DNA from: Tetragonia tetragonoides
Taxonomy: Eukaryota > Streptophyta > Magnoliopsida > Caryophyllales > Aizoaceae
Direction of reading: 5' to 3'
Length of the DNA: 64,000 nucleotides
Assembly: GCA_038025085.1 (NCBI GenBank)
Contig: CM076140.1
Coordinates: 38,749,501-38,813,500 of the forward strand
The notes under the pieces are model-generated. The model did not search any database. It saw only the letters and a program-made list of their open reading frames with translations, and was not told the DNA's origin. Positions 10,884 through 21,779 of the stretch are shown one piece after another; the first letter of the stretch is position 1, and each line of letters starts with the position of its first letter. A program made the position numbers and the translations under genes.

Positions 10884-13800
10884 AATGAAGCTGAAGCGAA
10901 TCCGAACGTGATCGTTGGTACTTTTCTCATTAACTCTCAACCTGCTTTTGTTTTGTTTGATAGTGGTGCAACACACTCTGTTCTCTCTAAGAGCTTTGCA
11001 TCTAAGATAGGTTTAGAGCCTAGTTCTGTGTATACTGCAAATATTAGGATGCCAGATGGAACGATTGTTAATTGTAAAGCGTTGTATGAAAAGTGTCCGA
11101 TTAGGATAGCTGGTTCCGATTTGCCTGCGGATTTGATTCAGATGGATTTGAAGGATTTTGGCGTGATTTTGGGAATGGATTGGTTAGCCAAGTATAGGGC
11201 TAAGATTGAATGCTTTGAACAACGTGTGTCGTTGCGTGGACCTAAGGGTAGGAGGACTACCTACAAAGGAGTCGTGGTTAAGCCAAAGTTGAAGGTAGTG
11301 GCAACCATGAAAGCAAAGGAGTGTATGACTAAAGGTGAAGAGATTTACCTATGTCATGTAGTGGATACAAGTCGAGAAGCCGAAGTTTCAAAACCTATTC
11401 CAGTTGTTTCGGAGTACACTGACGTCTTTCTAGACGAGATTCCAGGAATGCCTCCGCAACGCATTATCGACTTCACGATTGACTTAGCTCCAGGTTCTGC
11501 TCCGATCTCGAAAGCTCCGTATCGCATGGTTCCTGCTGAGATGAAAGAACTGAAAACGCAACTCGAGGAACTACTGGAGAAGGGATACATACGCCCTATT
11601 GTATCGTCTTGGGGTGCTCCTGTTCTGTACGTACGAAAGAAGGACGGTAGTATGAGACTGTGCATAGACTACCGTGAGATGAACAAGATTACGATCAAGA
11701 ATCGTTATCCACTTCCGAGGATTGACGACCTATTTGACCAACTTCGTGGAGCGACTATTTTCTCCAAGATTGACTTACGTTCAGGACACCATCAACTCAT
11801 GATTTCCGAGCCTGACATTGCAAAGACCGCGTTTAGAACGAGGTATGGACACTACGAGTTCACGGTGATGCCTTTTGGGTTGACGAACGCACCTGCAAAG
11901 TTTATGGATTTGATGAACCGTACGTTCGAGCCTTATCTCGATCAGTTCGTTGTTGTCTTTATTGACGATATTTTGGTCTATTCGAAGAACGCTGATGAGC
12001 ACAAGCAACACTTGCGAACCGTTTTGGAGATTTTGAGACGACATCAGTTGTACGCCAAGCTGTCGAAGTGCGAGTTTTGGTTAGAATCTGTTTCCTTCTT
12101 AGGACATGTAGTGTCTAAGAGTGGAGTTGCTGTTGACCCGGAAAAGATTAGAGTTGTTATAGACTGGTCCGCACCGAAGAGCGTGACCGAGGTCAGAAGT
12201 TTTCTTGGGTTAGCTGGTTACTATCGTAGGTTTGTGGAAGGATTTTCCAAGATAGTGCAGCCTATGAAAAACTTGATGAAAAAGACGACGAAGTTCGTGT
12301 GGTCGGAAAAGTGTGAAGCTGCTTTTCAAGAGTTGAAGAAACGTCTTACAAGCGCGTCGATTTTGACTTTGCCATCGGGAACTGAAGGGTACAAAGTCTA
12401 CAGTGACGCGTCTAAGCATGGCTTAGGCTGTGTTTTGACGCAACATGGTAAGGTAGTGGCTTATGCCTCAAGACAACTGAAGAAGCACGAGGATAATTAC
12501 CCTACTCACGACTTAGAGCTCACTGCTGTCGTATTTGCCTTGAAGATTTGGAGACATTATCTTTATGGTTCTGCTGTCAAGATGTTTACGGACCACAAGA
12601 GTCTCAAGTACATATTCACGCAAAAGGAATTGAATATACGACAAAGAAGATGGCTAGAGTTATTGACAGAGTACGACATCGACATACAGTATCACGAAGG
12701 GAAAGCTAACGTGGTAGCTGACGCTTTGAGTAGAAAGACTCGTCATACGTTGAACACTGCTTTAGTACTTCCAAGGGAGATCATTCGTGACTTGCAGAGT
12801 CTAGATGTGGAGATGGTGCTGAAAGGTGACGTTTAATGTACCTTAGCATATATGTCAGTTCGACCAACCTTACTCGACGAGATCAAGGGTAAACAGAGTA
12901 CAGATGAGGATCTTCAACGGATTCTATGCCACAAGGTCGAGGGTAGATCTGAGGACTTTTCTATTGGTCAAGACGGTGTCTTGCGATTTCGTGATCGTGT
13001 CTGTGTGCCGAATGACCCAGAGATCAAGAGTCAGATTCTGGGTGAAGCTCACAATACACCTTATTCTATACATCCTGGTGGAGACAAGCTTTACAAAGAC
13101 CTTCTCCAAATGTTCTGGTGGAAAGGTATGAAACAAGATGTCGCTGAATTTGTGGCTAAGTGTCTGACGTGCCAGAAGGTGAAGATCGAACACAAGAGAC
13201 CTGGAAATGGAACTCAATTTCAATGGACTTTGTCATGGGTTTACCATTGACACAGAAGAAGAACAACGCCATTTGGGTAGTTGTGGATCGTTTGACAAAA
13301 GTTGCGAGATTCATCCCAATGAATGACACTTGGGAAATGGAAAAGCTAGAGGATGCTTACGTCAAGGAAGTCATGAGACTTCATGGTGTTCCAGAAGATA
13401 TCGTTTCAGATAGAGATTCGAGATTTCTATCACACTTTTGGCAGAAATTGCAAGAAGCTTTTGGAAGCAAATTGAAGTTCAGTACTGCTTTTCATCCTGC
13501 GACTGACGGTCAGACGGAAAGAACGATTCAGACCTTGGAGGATATGCTTCGAGCGTGTGCTCTCGAGTATCAAGGCTCGTGGGATACACACATTCCGTTG
13601 ATCGAGTTTTCTTACAACAATAGCTATCACTCAAGCATTGATCGAGCATCATATGAAGCATTGTATGGTAGGAAGTGTAGATCGCTAGTTTGTTGGAACG
13701 ACATTAGTGAAACTGTAGTTTTGGGTCCAGAAATAATCCAGCAGACCGTCGAAGTGGTCAAAGTGATTCAAGCAAAGATGCGTAGTGCTCAAGATCGCCA

Positions 13801-14254
13801 GAAATCGTACGCAGATAGAGGTCGTAGACCTGAAGAGTTTGAGGTAGGAAGCAAGGTACTTTTGCGAGTATCTCCTACCAAAGGTGTCATGCGTTTTGGT
13901 CGTAAGTGAAAGTTAAGTCCTCGTTATATTGGACCTTACGAGATTCTGGAAAGGATTGGTGAGGTTGCTTATCCATTAGCTTTACCTGTGGAACTTGCAA
14001 AAGTCCACAGTGTGTTTCATGTCTCTCAGTTGAAGCGGTACGTACATGATCCAACTCATGTCGTTCAACCTGAAACGATCGATCTAGATAAAAGTTTGAC
14101 TTATGAAGAGCGTCCTATCAAGATAGTGGATCGCAAAGAGCGCTCAATTCGAACAAAGACTATTCCGATCGTCAAAGTCGTTTGGTCTCGACAAGGCCAA
14201 GAGGAAGCAACGTGGGGAGTTGACCTCTTCCTAGAAGGTACTAGTTCCACTTGA
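10884..14254 (+). pseudogene. Ty3/gypsy pol: protease, RT, RNase H, integrase, chromodomain-like tail
   Basis: Protease active site LFDSGATHS is near 10960. Reverse transcriptase has [25 protein letters not shown] and catalytic [11 protein letters not shown] (about 11950-11985). RNase H has [35 protein letters not shown] and ADALSRK. Integrase has its His/Cys region (HPGGDKL...CLTCQKVK), then the catalytic positions in [16 protein letters not shown] and [12 protein letters not shown]. The C-terminal tail ends at 14254 with a chromodomain-like EATW block. Lesions: TAA at 12834-12836, a deletion with frameshift near 13203 removing the linker before the integrase core, and TGA at 13907-13909. 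The first 1.9 kb is intact. Confidence 0.92.
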
Positions 14255-14275
14255 GTTTCGGGACGAAACTCCTTT

Positions 14276-14288
14276 TAAGGAGGGTAGA
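14276..14288 (+). other. First polypurine tract and an LTR-like start
   Basis: AAGGAGGGTAGAA is immediately followed by TGTCACGCCTCG at 14289, which looks like the start of an LTR of a different but related family. It is not the start of the LTR that this element actually uses. Confidence 0.55.
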
Positions 14289-14495
14289 ATGTCACGCCTC
14301 GAAATTTCGTCTTTTTGCGTGTTTTGTTTATCGCTTTGCACAAATTGCATGTTCAAGCATTGCATGGTGCATGCTAATCAACTTAGAATCACGATCGTAC
14401 TTGCTCATCTTGCATATGTTAGTGTCCTAGAAATTGTTTTATACCTTCGTATAGGTAAACTCGTTTTGCTTTGGGAAGTGATTACTTCATGTTTT
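14289..14495 (+). other. Segment between two polypurine tracts
   Basis: About 210 bases beginning like an LTR and ending before a second copy of the same polypurine tract. No match was seen at the 5' LTR. Confidence 0.5.
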
Positions 14496-14508
14496 AAGGA
14501 GGGTAGAA
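14496..14508 (+). other. Second polypurine tract, adjoining the real 3' LTR
   Basis: AAGGAGGGTAGAA repeated exactly, directly followed by TGTGATATCC, the start of the 3' LTR. This is the tract that primed plus-strand synthesis for this copy. Confidence 0.75.
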
Positions 14509-16920
14509 TGTGATATCCCAATATTTTCTATAATTATTATATTGATCTATAAATGATTTACAAATAGTTTCGGAGATTAAATCGTATATTCATTTAAGGA
14601 TTCGATTTATTAACTTAAAGTCATAATAATATAAATTATTATTATGGGACTTTCATAAATTGCATTTATTAATTTTCAAAAGTTTAATTAAAATGTTTTA
14701 TATATGAATAAGAATTATTCATATAGTTTTAATTAGTTTTAATTTGTTGTTTAAATCAGAAAATTATTCAATTAATTCCTAAACCTAGTAGTATTTGATT
14801 TGGGTTGACTGAGGGCCTATATAAGGAAAAGGTGAGACAGTTGATCAGTTTTGCAAACTGAGCCACAACCCTCAAGCACTCTCTCTCATCTCTCTCATCG
14901 TCCTCTCTCTCTCTCTCTCTCTTCTCTCTCCCTCACTGGTTCTCTCTCCTCTCACCTCTCCTCCAGCGGCCCTTGCCACCGCCAACCACCAGCGAGCCTC
15001 CCTCACCGGCGGTAAGCCGTTCGTTCTCTCTCTCTCTCTCTCTCTCTTTCTCTTTCTTTTTCCTCTCTCTTCGCGTCTCCCCTCCTCCTCGCGGTTGCAG
15101 TCGCGGACGGTCGCGACCGTCGCCAGGGCGCGAAGGGCCTGGCCCCGTCTCCACCCATCTTCTCGCTCCTTCTCTCCCGTTCGTTCTCTCCCTCTCTCTC
15201 TCCGCAAACTCTCTCTTTCTTTCTCCTCTCCTCGCCGGAGCACCGGCGACCACCACCACCAGCCATGGTGGCCAGTGGGTGGTGGTGGTGGTGATGGGTC
15301 AGGTTATGGGTCCCATGCATGGGTACCCGTGACCTAGACCTAGTTTTGAAGTTAGGGTTTCGTTTTTATATTTTTCGTAATTATTAATTCGATTTTCAGT
15401 ATTTTCAATTTAATGTTTTTATTTTTCTGCACTCATTCGGAATCGGAATTCGGATTTACAAAAGCCTATGTTGGTTGAAATAAATCAAGGAATTTAATAA
15501 AAATATCAGATTGAGACTTTGTTACTATTTTTATTTTCGTATTTAATTAATACTGATGCGGTAATTATTTTTAATTAGGACCTAACGAGCAAGCGTGATT
15601 ATTGTCGATTGGTTGGAGCATACTTATTGTTGGTAGCGTATTAGTGGTATGCGCTCATGCCTACCTTCTTCCAAAACCCCATCAAAACTATTTGGTATTA
15701 TTGAGCGCTAGTGAGCACCTATATATTATCGTTGAATGTCTTTGGTGATTTGTGAATTTTTGGATATCATATTACCCTGCCGAAGTGCTGCCGAAATTGT
15801 GCTAGACATTATTTGTCATCATTATTGAATTATCGTCGTTATTGAATTAAAGCATGTTTAATTCTCATCGTATTGAATTATCATTATCGTCGTTATTTAC
15901 TATTCATTGTCAAGAGCATGAAATGAATTAGTAAGTCGTGGTCTCGTAGTACCACTTATGCCAACCAATGCAAATTATGTGAATTGAATTAAATGAGAGT
16001 AAGACTCCTAATGGATCCCTAGGAGTAGTCGAGCAATCGGGATTACACCTAATGGTGTAGTTCAAGGGATGAGTGATTCCCAAGTTACTTATGGACACCT
16101 CGTAGTGTGTCTGGGATGGATCATTCCCCATTTAATAAGTCCTCTAGGCTCGTGTAATTGTACTAGAGGTAGTGTGCACACTAGAGTCATTAAGTCCATG
16201 GCGTGATTGTATCTTCGATGAACAGTATGGGTAATCGTTGTTCTATTCGCTCTCTTACATCTCTCTAATCAAGACGGATTGTCTATATCATATTTCGTGT
16301 GATCACTATACAAGAATTGCATATGAAAGAATGTCGTCGTGCGTATGCTTGATTATATGCTTATGTGTGTATGCAAATGAATTTCAATGATTCTTCTAAA
16401 ATCTCAGGTAAGGTTTGCGAAATGTTTTTACTGGGTACGGATGACGTTTATTCAGTTTATCTGATTTTTGTTTCTCTTTTGTTTCTCTTTTGTTTCTCTT
16501 TTGTTTCTTCTGTATTTTGTTTCCGTCACGGAAACCAAAGTGCAAGTTTAGTTTATTGAGGACGTACAGCTTGGAAGGTAGAGTTGGCGTCGGTTTTTAG
16601 AACTGTTTCTGTTCAGTTTAGATCGTTGGGATTTTTATTGGATTTCGCCCTTTGAAGGCAAGTTGTAATAAATTTGGTTTAATGGGTTTTAGCTCACTAT
16701 ATAGACAACTCTGATATTAACTGTTTAGTTTGTTTAGTTCCTTAGTAAGCTCCTTTTGATGCCTAGTCTTTCTTTCTGCTTAGCATTTATTTAGCATTTA
16801 TTCCTTAGTGATAAATGTTGCAGTAACTGCCCTCAGGTTCGGGACGGTTCAGTGGTGTCGAGTTGCGCATAGCGACGTCGATAGTTTCCTGAAAATCGTT
16901 GCGAATTCGGGGGTGTTACA
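14509..16920 (+). repeat. 3' LTR of the plus-strand Tekay-like element
   Basis: It mirrors 5272-7896. It keeps a clear TATA box, TATATAA at 14818-14824 within GGGCCTATATAAGG, that the 5' copy has lost. It lacks about 250 bases at position 15690, where the 5' copy has sequence from 6445 to 6700. CT-rich tract at 14880-15240. Confidence 0.9.
14818..14824 (+). promoter_or_regulatory. LTR TATA box (3' LTR only)
   Basis: TATATAA about 60 bases upstream of the CT-rich leader. The flanking sequence (GTATTTGATT before, AAGGAAAAGGTGAGACAG after) is present in the 5' LTR, but the TATA segment between them is not. Confidence 0.65.
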
Positions 16921-17000
16921 AATTCGCTCAATTCGCTCCCAATTTGCTCAATTCGCACCCAATTCGCTCAATTCGCTCCCAATTTGCTCACTGCCTCCCA
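16921..17000 (+). repeat. Short tandem repeat, unit about 11 bases
   Basis: Degenerate repeats of AATTCGCTCCC / AATTTGCTC continue from 5252-5271 on the other side of the gypsy element. The retrotransposon therefore landed inside this minisatellite of the CACTA element. Confidence 0.7.
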
Positions 17001-17502
17001 TTTCGCTGAAGATCAATTCATTTGCAGACTCACAAACTTTGGAATACGAAGTGAAGTTCTCAATTCTCACTATATGTTCAATTTACTTAAAATTTAATCT
17101 AAATACCTTTAGATTTTGCTGAATTTGTGATGGTTTATTGTAATGGAGTCTTTCGTTTTCCCTTTTTTGTTATTGTTTGTGAATTTCACTCGAAAATTGC
17201 AGCGTTTAAGTTTTGTATTTTCAGTTTTGGTTGTGATTTTCACTCGAATTAAGTTCTTACTTCTTTTTTTTTGCACTTTCAGCAAAGAAAGGAAATGGGT
17301 GTGCTCGATTTCAGTCTGGGTTTTCGTTCTTCCTTGGCATGGTAATGACTTCACATTTTCTATCTCTATCTCTCTCTTTCTCTTGCCTGGCTGATTTTAT
17401 TTCCCTCATTCATTGACGATTTTGTCTGTATTCGCTGAGTGTATTTATATGAAAGTAAGATCTGTATGTATACGCTGAGTGTATTCAATTTGGGGAAATT
17501 AG
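17001..17502 (+). other. CACTA interior upstream of the captured exon
   Basis: T-rich sequence with the look of intron or leader DNA, ending in an AG at 17501-17502 next to the phosphatase-like exon. No other coding segment is recognised. Confidence 0.4.
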
Positions 17503-17660
17503 GCTAGAATTGCAGCATTGCGACCAACTGGACCTTTGACAGCTCTTGTGGCAATGACTGTTTTGGTAAAGAGGGAGGATGTATTTGTTCATGGGGGTTT
17601 GCTCCCGTCGTCCCGAAGCATGGTTCCAGGTGTAGGCCCAAATTATCAGGCAGGCAAAAG
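17503..17660 (+). pseudogene. Captured exon fragment of a PPP-family (Shewanella-like) phosphatase
   Basis: After an AG at 17501-17502 the frame reads ARIAALRPTGPLTALVAM and then VLVKREDVFVHGGLLPSS. The pattern LRPxGPL...LVK.D.VFVHGGLLP matches plant Shewanella-like protein phosphatases, where the HGG motif is part of the metallophosphatase active site. Only this one exon is visible, with no partner domains nearby, so it is a fragment carried by the CACTA element and not a gene. The assignment is from motif memory; other PPP phosphatases share HGGL.P. Confidence 0.5.
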
Positions 17661-20600
17661 TATAAAATACTTATTTTTATGTCTTTATGGTCTTTGTTTA
17701 TTAGAATTTTGCTTATAATAACCTAGAATGATAATTATGCTTAATTCTTTTTCTCATCTATCCTTCCAGTTGTAATCTTCCTTAAGCTTCAAATATGTAA
17801 CCGCATAAATAGCATAAACTCAAAAAGCAAACTCCAATATGCTAATTACATATATACTGAATGTTTTTCCTGGAGTGGGGCAAGCACCCATGTGATCTAG
17901 CTTCTAATTAGTTCATCAAAATACATTGTGGGAGCAGAGATATGCTTGTTGTCTCAATCAGTGTATTTTGTTATAGACTATAGTAATAAACCCAAACTAA
18001 AAAGTATTGAGAAAAAAGAGTTACCATGGTAATATGAGCTTCTATGAGCCAAATGTTATCCTTTGCATGTTAGATGTATCAGGTTTGCACATGAGGTTCA
18101 ATTAGAGGTAGAGCTGATCTATACACGTGAGTTACCAGCCTACCACATGCTATAACATTCATAGTCTTACCTCAACTTAGTGTTTCTATGGGAGGACAGT
18201 GGTGCGGGAAAATATTTTGCTTCAATGCCTCACTAAATGTCCGCATTTCTACTTGTAGTATCGGAAAGACATATACAGTACTTATCTTTTTGTGATATTA
18301 CATAAATGAGATTACGAGCACCAAAGATGCTAGTATTTTACCAACTTTTTGTTTCTATTATGGTGTGACTACTTCTGTATTGATCAGTCATAGAAATCAA
18401 TGGAACGCCGAAGTTTTCTGCCTTAAGTCTAACGAACTTGTGGTATTTTGATGAACCCATTTCATGAAACTTCAAAACATGAACTTATCGACTGTCTTTT
18501 GACATCTACATGTGCTTGGAGCTCTGCTTCTTCGTTGGTATTGTTTCAGCAATTTTTTCACACTTTATATATAATAACTTGACTTGTAGTTTTTTCTTGC
18601 TTTCTGTCTTGTTTTTCCTGATTGTGCTTACAGTTAGCAAAATATGGCTTAGTTTCTAACTATCCTTTTCTCTTAAGTTCTTTGAACCAATACCTCAATA
18701 TAAAATTAAAAGATGTCACAACTAGGGTTTTTATACTCAACCATGCTTGCATTTTCATTTGATTTGTTTCACAGAAGGTAGTAATCAATTTGGAAGAACT
18801 CATACCTCTTTTTTTTTAAATAAGAGTTGTATTAATACCAAAAGAGATAGGCGTTATACACTAAAGGCAGCTAGTATATACTCACACAGTCCCTAAATGC
18901 TCTATGGAACCCCTCAACATACTCTGCAAATTTCTAGGATAAACTCACACAGTCCCTAAATACTAAATGGTGGTCCTTGTCTTTGCTGCCTATGTTTTCT
19001 CTGTGTTAATGTGAAAGTTATATTTCTATTTTCTCTATATATTTGATAGGTTGTTGTCCTTTCTTGGGGACTCTGGGTTCGTTTTCAGTTATTAGATACT
19101 ATACATGTTAATCTATACTGTTTTAGTTACTATTCTTAAACCAATTAGAAGATGAGTTTCCTATATGTACATTGGCGATCTTGTAAAAGAGTGATTCTTT
19201 GAGAAGCCAAAGGGAGGGACTTCCTGGTTACAGCTCTAAAGGTGGTGGTCGTAGAAGCTATTTGGGTGTTTCAGTTGTGAGTATTCCAACATAAAACTCA
19301 GATTCTGCAGCAGCTTGTGTTGGGATATTTTCTTTCAATGTTTCATGTTTAGGATATTTTGAAGTTAGCTTCAGCTCGTTGCTCCATTTAGGTTATTCAA
19401 AATATAAAAAAAGGTTCTTGGTTTATCTTTATATCGAGTTCCTTTGCTCGTAGCAATTTTGTTGTTATTTTCAATTATTCGAAAGGCGGAAAATAATTTT
19501 CCATGCCAAAAAGCGTGGTAAATAATTGAGCGGGAATGTTTTTGACAGAAAAAGTGTCACAAATGTATCAAGTTGGGCAAGTTTTCCAGGCCCTGTTGCG
19601 TGACAATCATTTGAATTTTTTTTTTTGCGACAACAAATGTTATGCCTGGTTTTACTCGTTACGTATCACATAAGTTATAAGTTGTACCTGTTGCATTCTT
19701 CAAAAGAATCGATAAATACATATATTTCACCATTAGAATACTTTCAAAATTATCCATAGATTGCCGCCATATGAGGCTTCAAAAAAAGGGTTTAGTGACT
19801 ACATCTCAAACGAAACTCCAATTCTACAATTAGTTCTTCCTACAACATTGCTAACTCTTTTTATAGGAAATACTAGAAGAAATGAAGCACTAGTCTTGAA
19901 TTTTGCCATCAACAGATCCAGCGAATTTTTGACCATCAACATGCTAAAATTATCATCTCACCTCTCATTTGAGACATCACGCATAATCGTAAATGAAGAA
20001 TGTCAATACCCATGGAACAATTTCAAACTCTATATTGGAACACGATAATCTGGAGGGTTCTCTGACAATGTATGCCACGCTTAGGGTTTAATCTGACCTA
20101 GAGCAGAGTATACCTTGCCTAGGCACAATTTTATGCTTTAATCTGATCTAGAGCATTAATTAAGAAAATTTTCATCATTTGTGTCATGAAAATAAAACTG
20201 GTTACAGACTTACAAATTAGTAATTTATTACCCCATTCATCAGTTACAGGCTTACAGTATTAGTAATTTATTACCCTATTCATCAGTTAATCCACACGGA
20301 CCCTTCCCAGTAAGGACCAGGAAACCATACCCACATGACTCTGCCCCCTCAACTGTTTCCCCTCTTTTCTTTCCTATCCCTTAAAAATAAAATAAAAACA
20401 AAATGAAATCCAAAATATATTAGAATATAGTCTGCCCTTCCGAGACAGAATATCAATTGCAAACCATAAAAAGGAATGGTTAGGCTGGTTTGTATCTAGA
20501 ATTTTCCCAAATGGGAGCAACAACAACAACACACATACATCTTTGCAAATAATAGATCATATAAATTCCTTAATCAACAAGCTCATGAACACACCATGAC

Positions 20601-21499
20601 ACCAACATGAAAGCTATAAAATAAAACACAAGTTCACAAACGTAAACATAGCTAACAAAACTAATGTAGAAAGTAAAAGGGGCTTGTCCAAAACAAATAT
20701 AAGCAAATGTATCAAAAGTTAAAATAAAATAAAAAAAACTTATGAACCTGTACAGATATCAGCGCCTACCCAAAGACGCACATACATGTATACAAGTATG
20801 CGCGCGCAGGCGCACACACACAAAAAAAGCAGCAAGAATAAAAAGAAGACATACAGGGCATGTAGCTGCAACCAACGTCGATGACAACAGAACATAAAGT
20901 TCAGTCCAGGAAGTCAAGACCAAACTGAATTGAACTGAAAACCTTAACAAAAGGAACAGGCTCATGATGAACTAAGGAATGTGATCTTGAATCCCTTGCT
21001 AATATTGTACGTTCTGTTCAGTCGAGGCAGTCAAGACCAAACTGTCCCTTTTCATCCATTATTGCTAATTACTATAAGCTAACACATTTTCAAAGCTTTT
21101 GTTTAGCATACATGAACTGAAGACAAGCAAGATAAACTAAGACATTTTAATTATTAATTTAACACGGCATATTCTAGTGTCATGGAACCAAGTATAGGGT
21201 CACATATTTGAAATTAGAAACAGATAAAATTCAGTGAAATTAGCAACATGTTGTAACAGTGCTACTCTATCTAACCAGGTGATAATCTAACAGACATAAA
21301 CCAGGAATATAAACTCAAAACAAGGTTCTATTCAACACACATAGTAAATAATGTGCAATGAATTTGACTTTAAACTTTAAACCAAGGGTAATCACCTGAA
21401 ACACAAGTGTCCTCACAAAAACAATAGCATCCAGTCCTCCATAGCCAAGTTCATGTCCTCAAACATTCCCAAGCCTGTGATATCCAGCTAGATGAAGAA
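17661..21499. other. CACTA interior without recognisable genes
   Basis: About 3.8 kb of AT-rich DNA with no transposase. It has short direct repeats: ACTCACACAGTCCCTAAAT at 18882 and 18943, a repeat of about 28 bases around TTAGTAATTTATTACC at 20217 and 20261, and AGTCAAGACCAAACTG near 20911 and 21028. A lone copy of the sub-terminal motif (AAAAAGCGTGGTAAATAATT) lies near 19505. ORFs at 19761-20048 and 20759-20965 have no recognisable product. Confidence 0.45.
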
Positions 21500-21779
21500 A
21501 AACAAAACTGTCAAAAAAGCGTGGCAAAACACAATTACCCACGAAAATAAGTGTGGAAAAGTTGTGACCCTAAAAAGCGTGGAGAAAATATTATGACCAC
21601 GCAATTAACCGTGGAAAAGTTGTGACACTTCAAAGCGTAGCAAATGTAAAGCGTGGTTAATTATCCACATTGATTTTAGTCATGTTTTTTCAAAGCGTGG
21701 TAAATATTTTTTTCCACGCTTTTTAGTGTGGTAAACCACCATTTTTTAAGTGTGGTTAAATAGCATTTTTGTTGTAGTG
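21500..21779. repeat. CACTA right sub-terminal repeat array and terminus
   Basis: At least seven copies of AAAGCGTGG-type 9-mers in both orientations, spaced 20-50 bases, end in the CACTA terminal inverted repeat. Such arrays are the transposase-binding region in this superfamily. Confidence 0.75.

Larger units (their letters stand above)
5272..16920 (+). mobile_element. Tekay-like Ty3/gypsy chromovirus inserted in the CACTA element
   Basis: Two long terminal repeats, 5272-7896 and 14509-16920, both start TGTGATA and end GTGTTACA. They bracket an internal region of 6.6 kb. A 5-bp duplication AATTC flanks the whole (5267-5271 and 16921-16925). Internal order is primer site, extra ORF, gag, protease, reverse transcriptase, RNase H, integrase, C-terminal chromodomain-like tail, polypurine tract. 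Integrase after RNase H shows Ty3/gypsy; the tail motif (LTYEERPIKIVDRKER...IVKVVWSRQGQEEATW) fits the Tekay/Del chromovirus clade. At least seven lesions break the ORFs, so it cannot move on its own. Confidence 0.9.
4911..21779. mobile_element. Non-autonomous CACTA (CMC/EnSpm) transposon, itself split by a gypsy element
   Basis: The right end reads CATTTTTGTTGTAGTG, which on the other strand is the classic CACTACAACAAAAATG terminus. The left end, CACCACAACAAATTTTG at 4911, is its inverted partner with a few changes. Both ends are flanked by the 3-bp duplication CGA (4908-4910 and 21780-21782), the CACTA hallmark. Sub-terminal copies of a GCGTGG / CCACGC motif cluster at 4940-5065 and 21510-21740, with a lone patch near 19500. 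Without the 11.65-kb gypsy insertion it is about 5.2 kb. No transposase is visible. It carries a gene fragment (17503-17660), so it resembles a Pack-CACTA. Confidence 0.8.

Noticed and set aside
10522..10888. Val/Thr/Ile-rich ORFs on both strands over the gag tail
   Set aside because: Shadow frames of the Asn/Gly-rich gag tail; the gag frame has the zinc knuckle.
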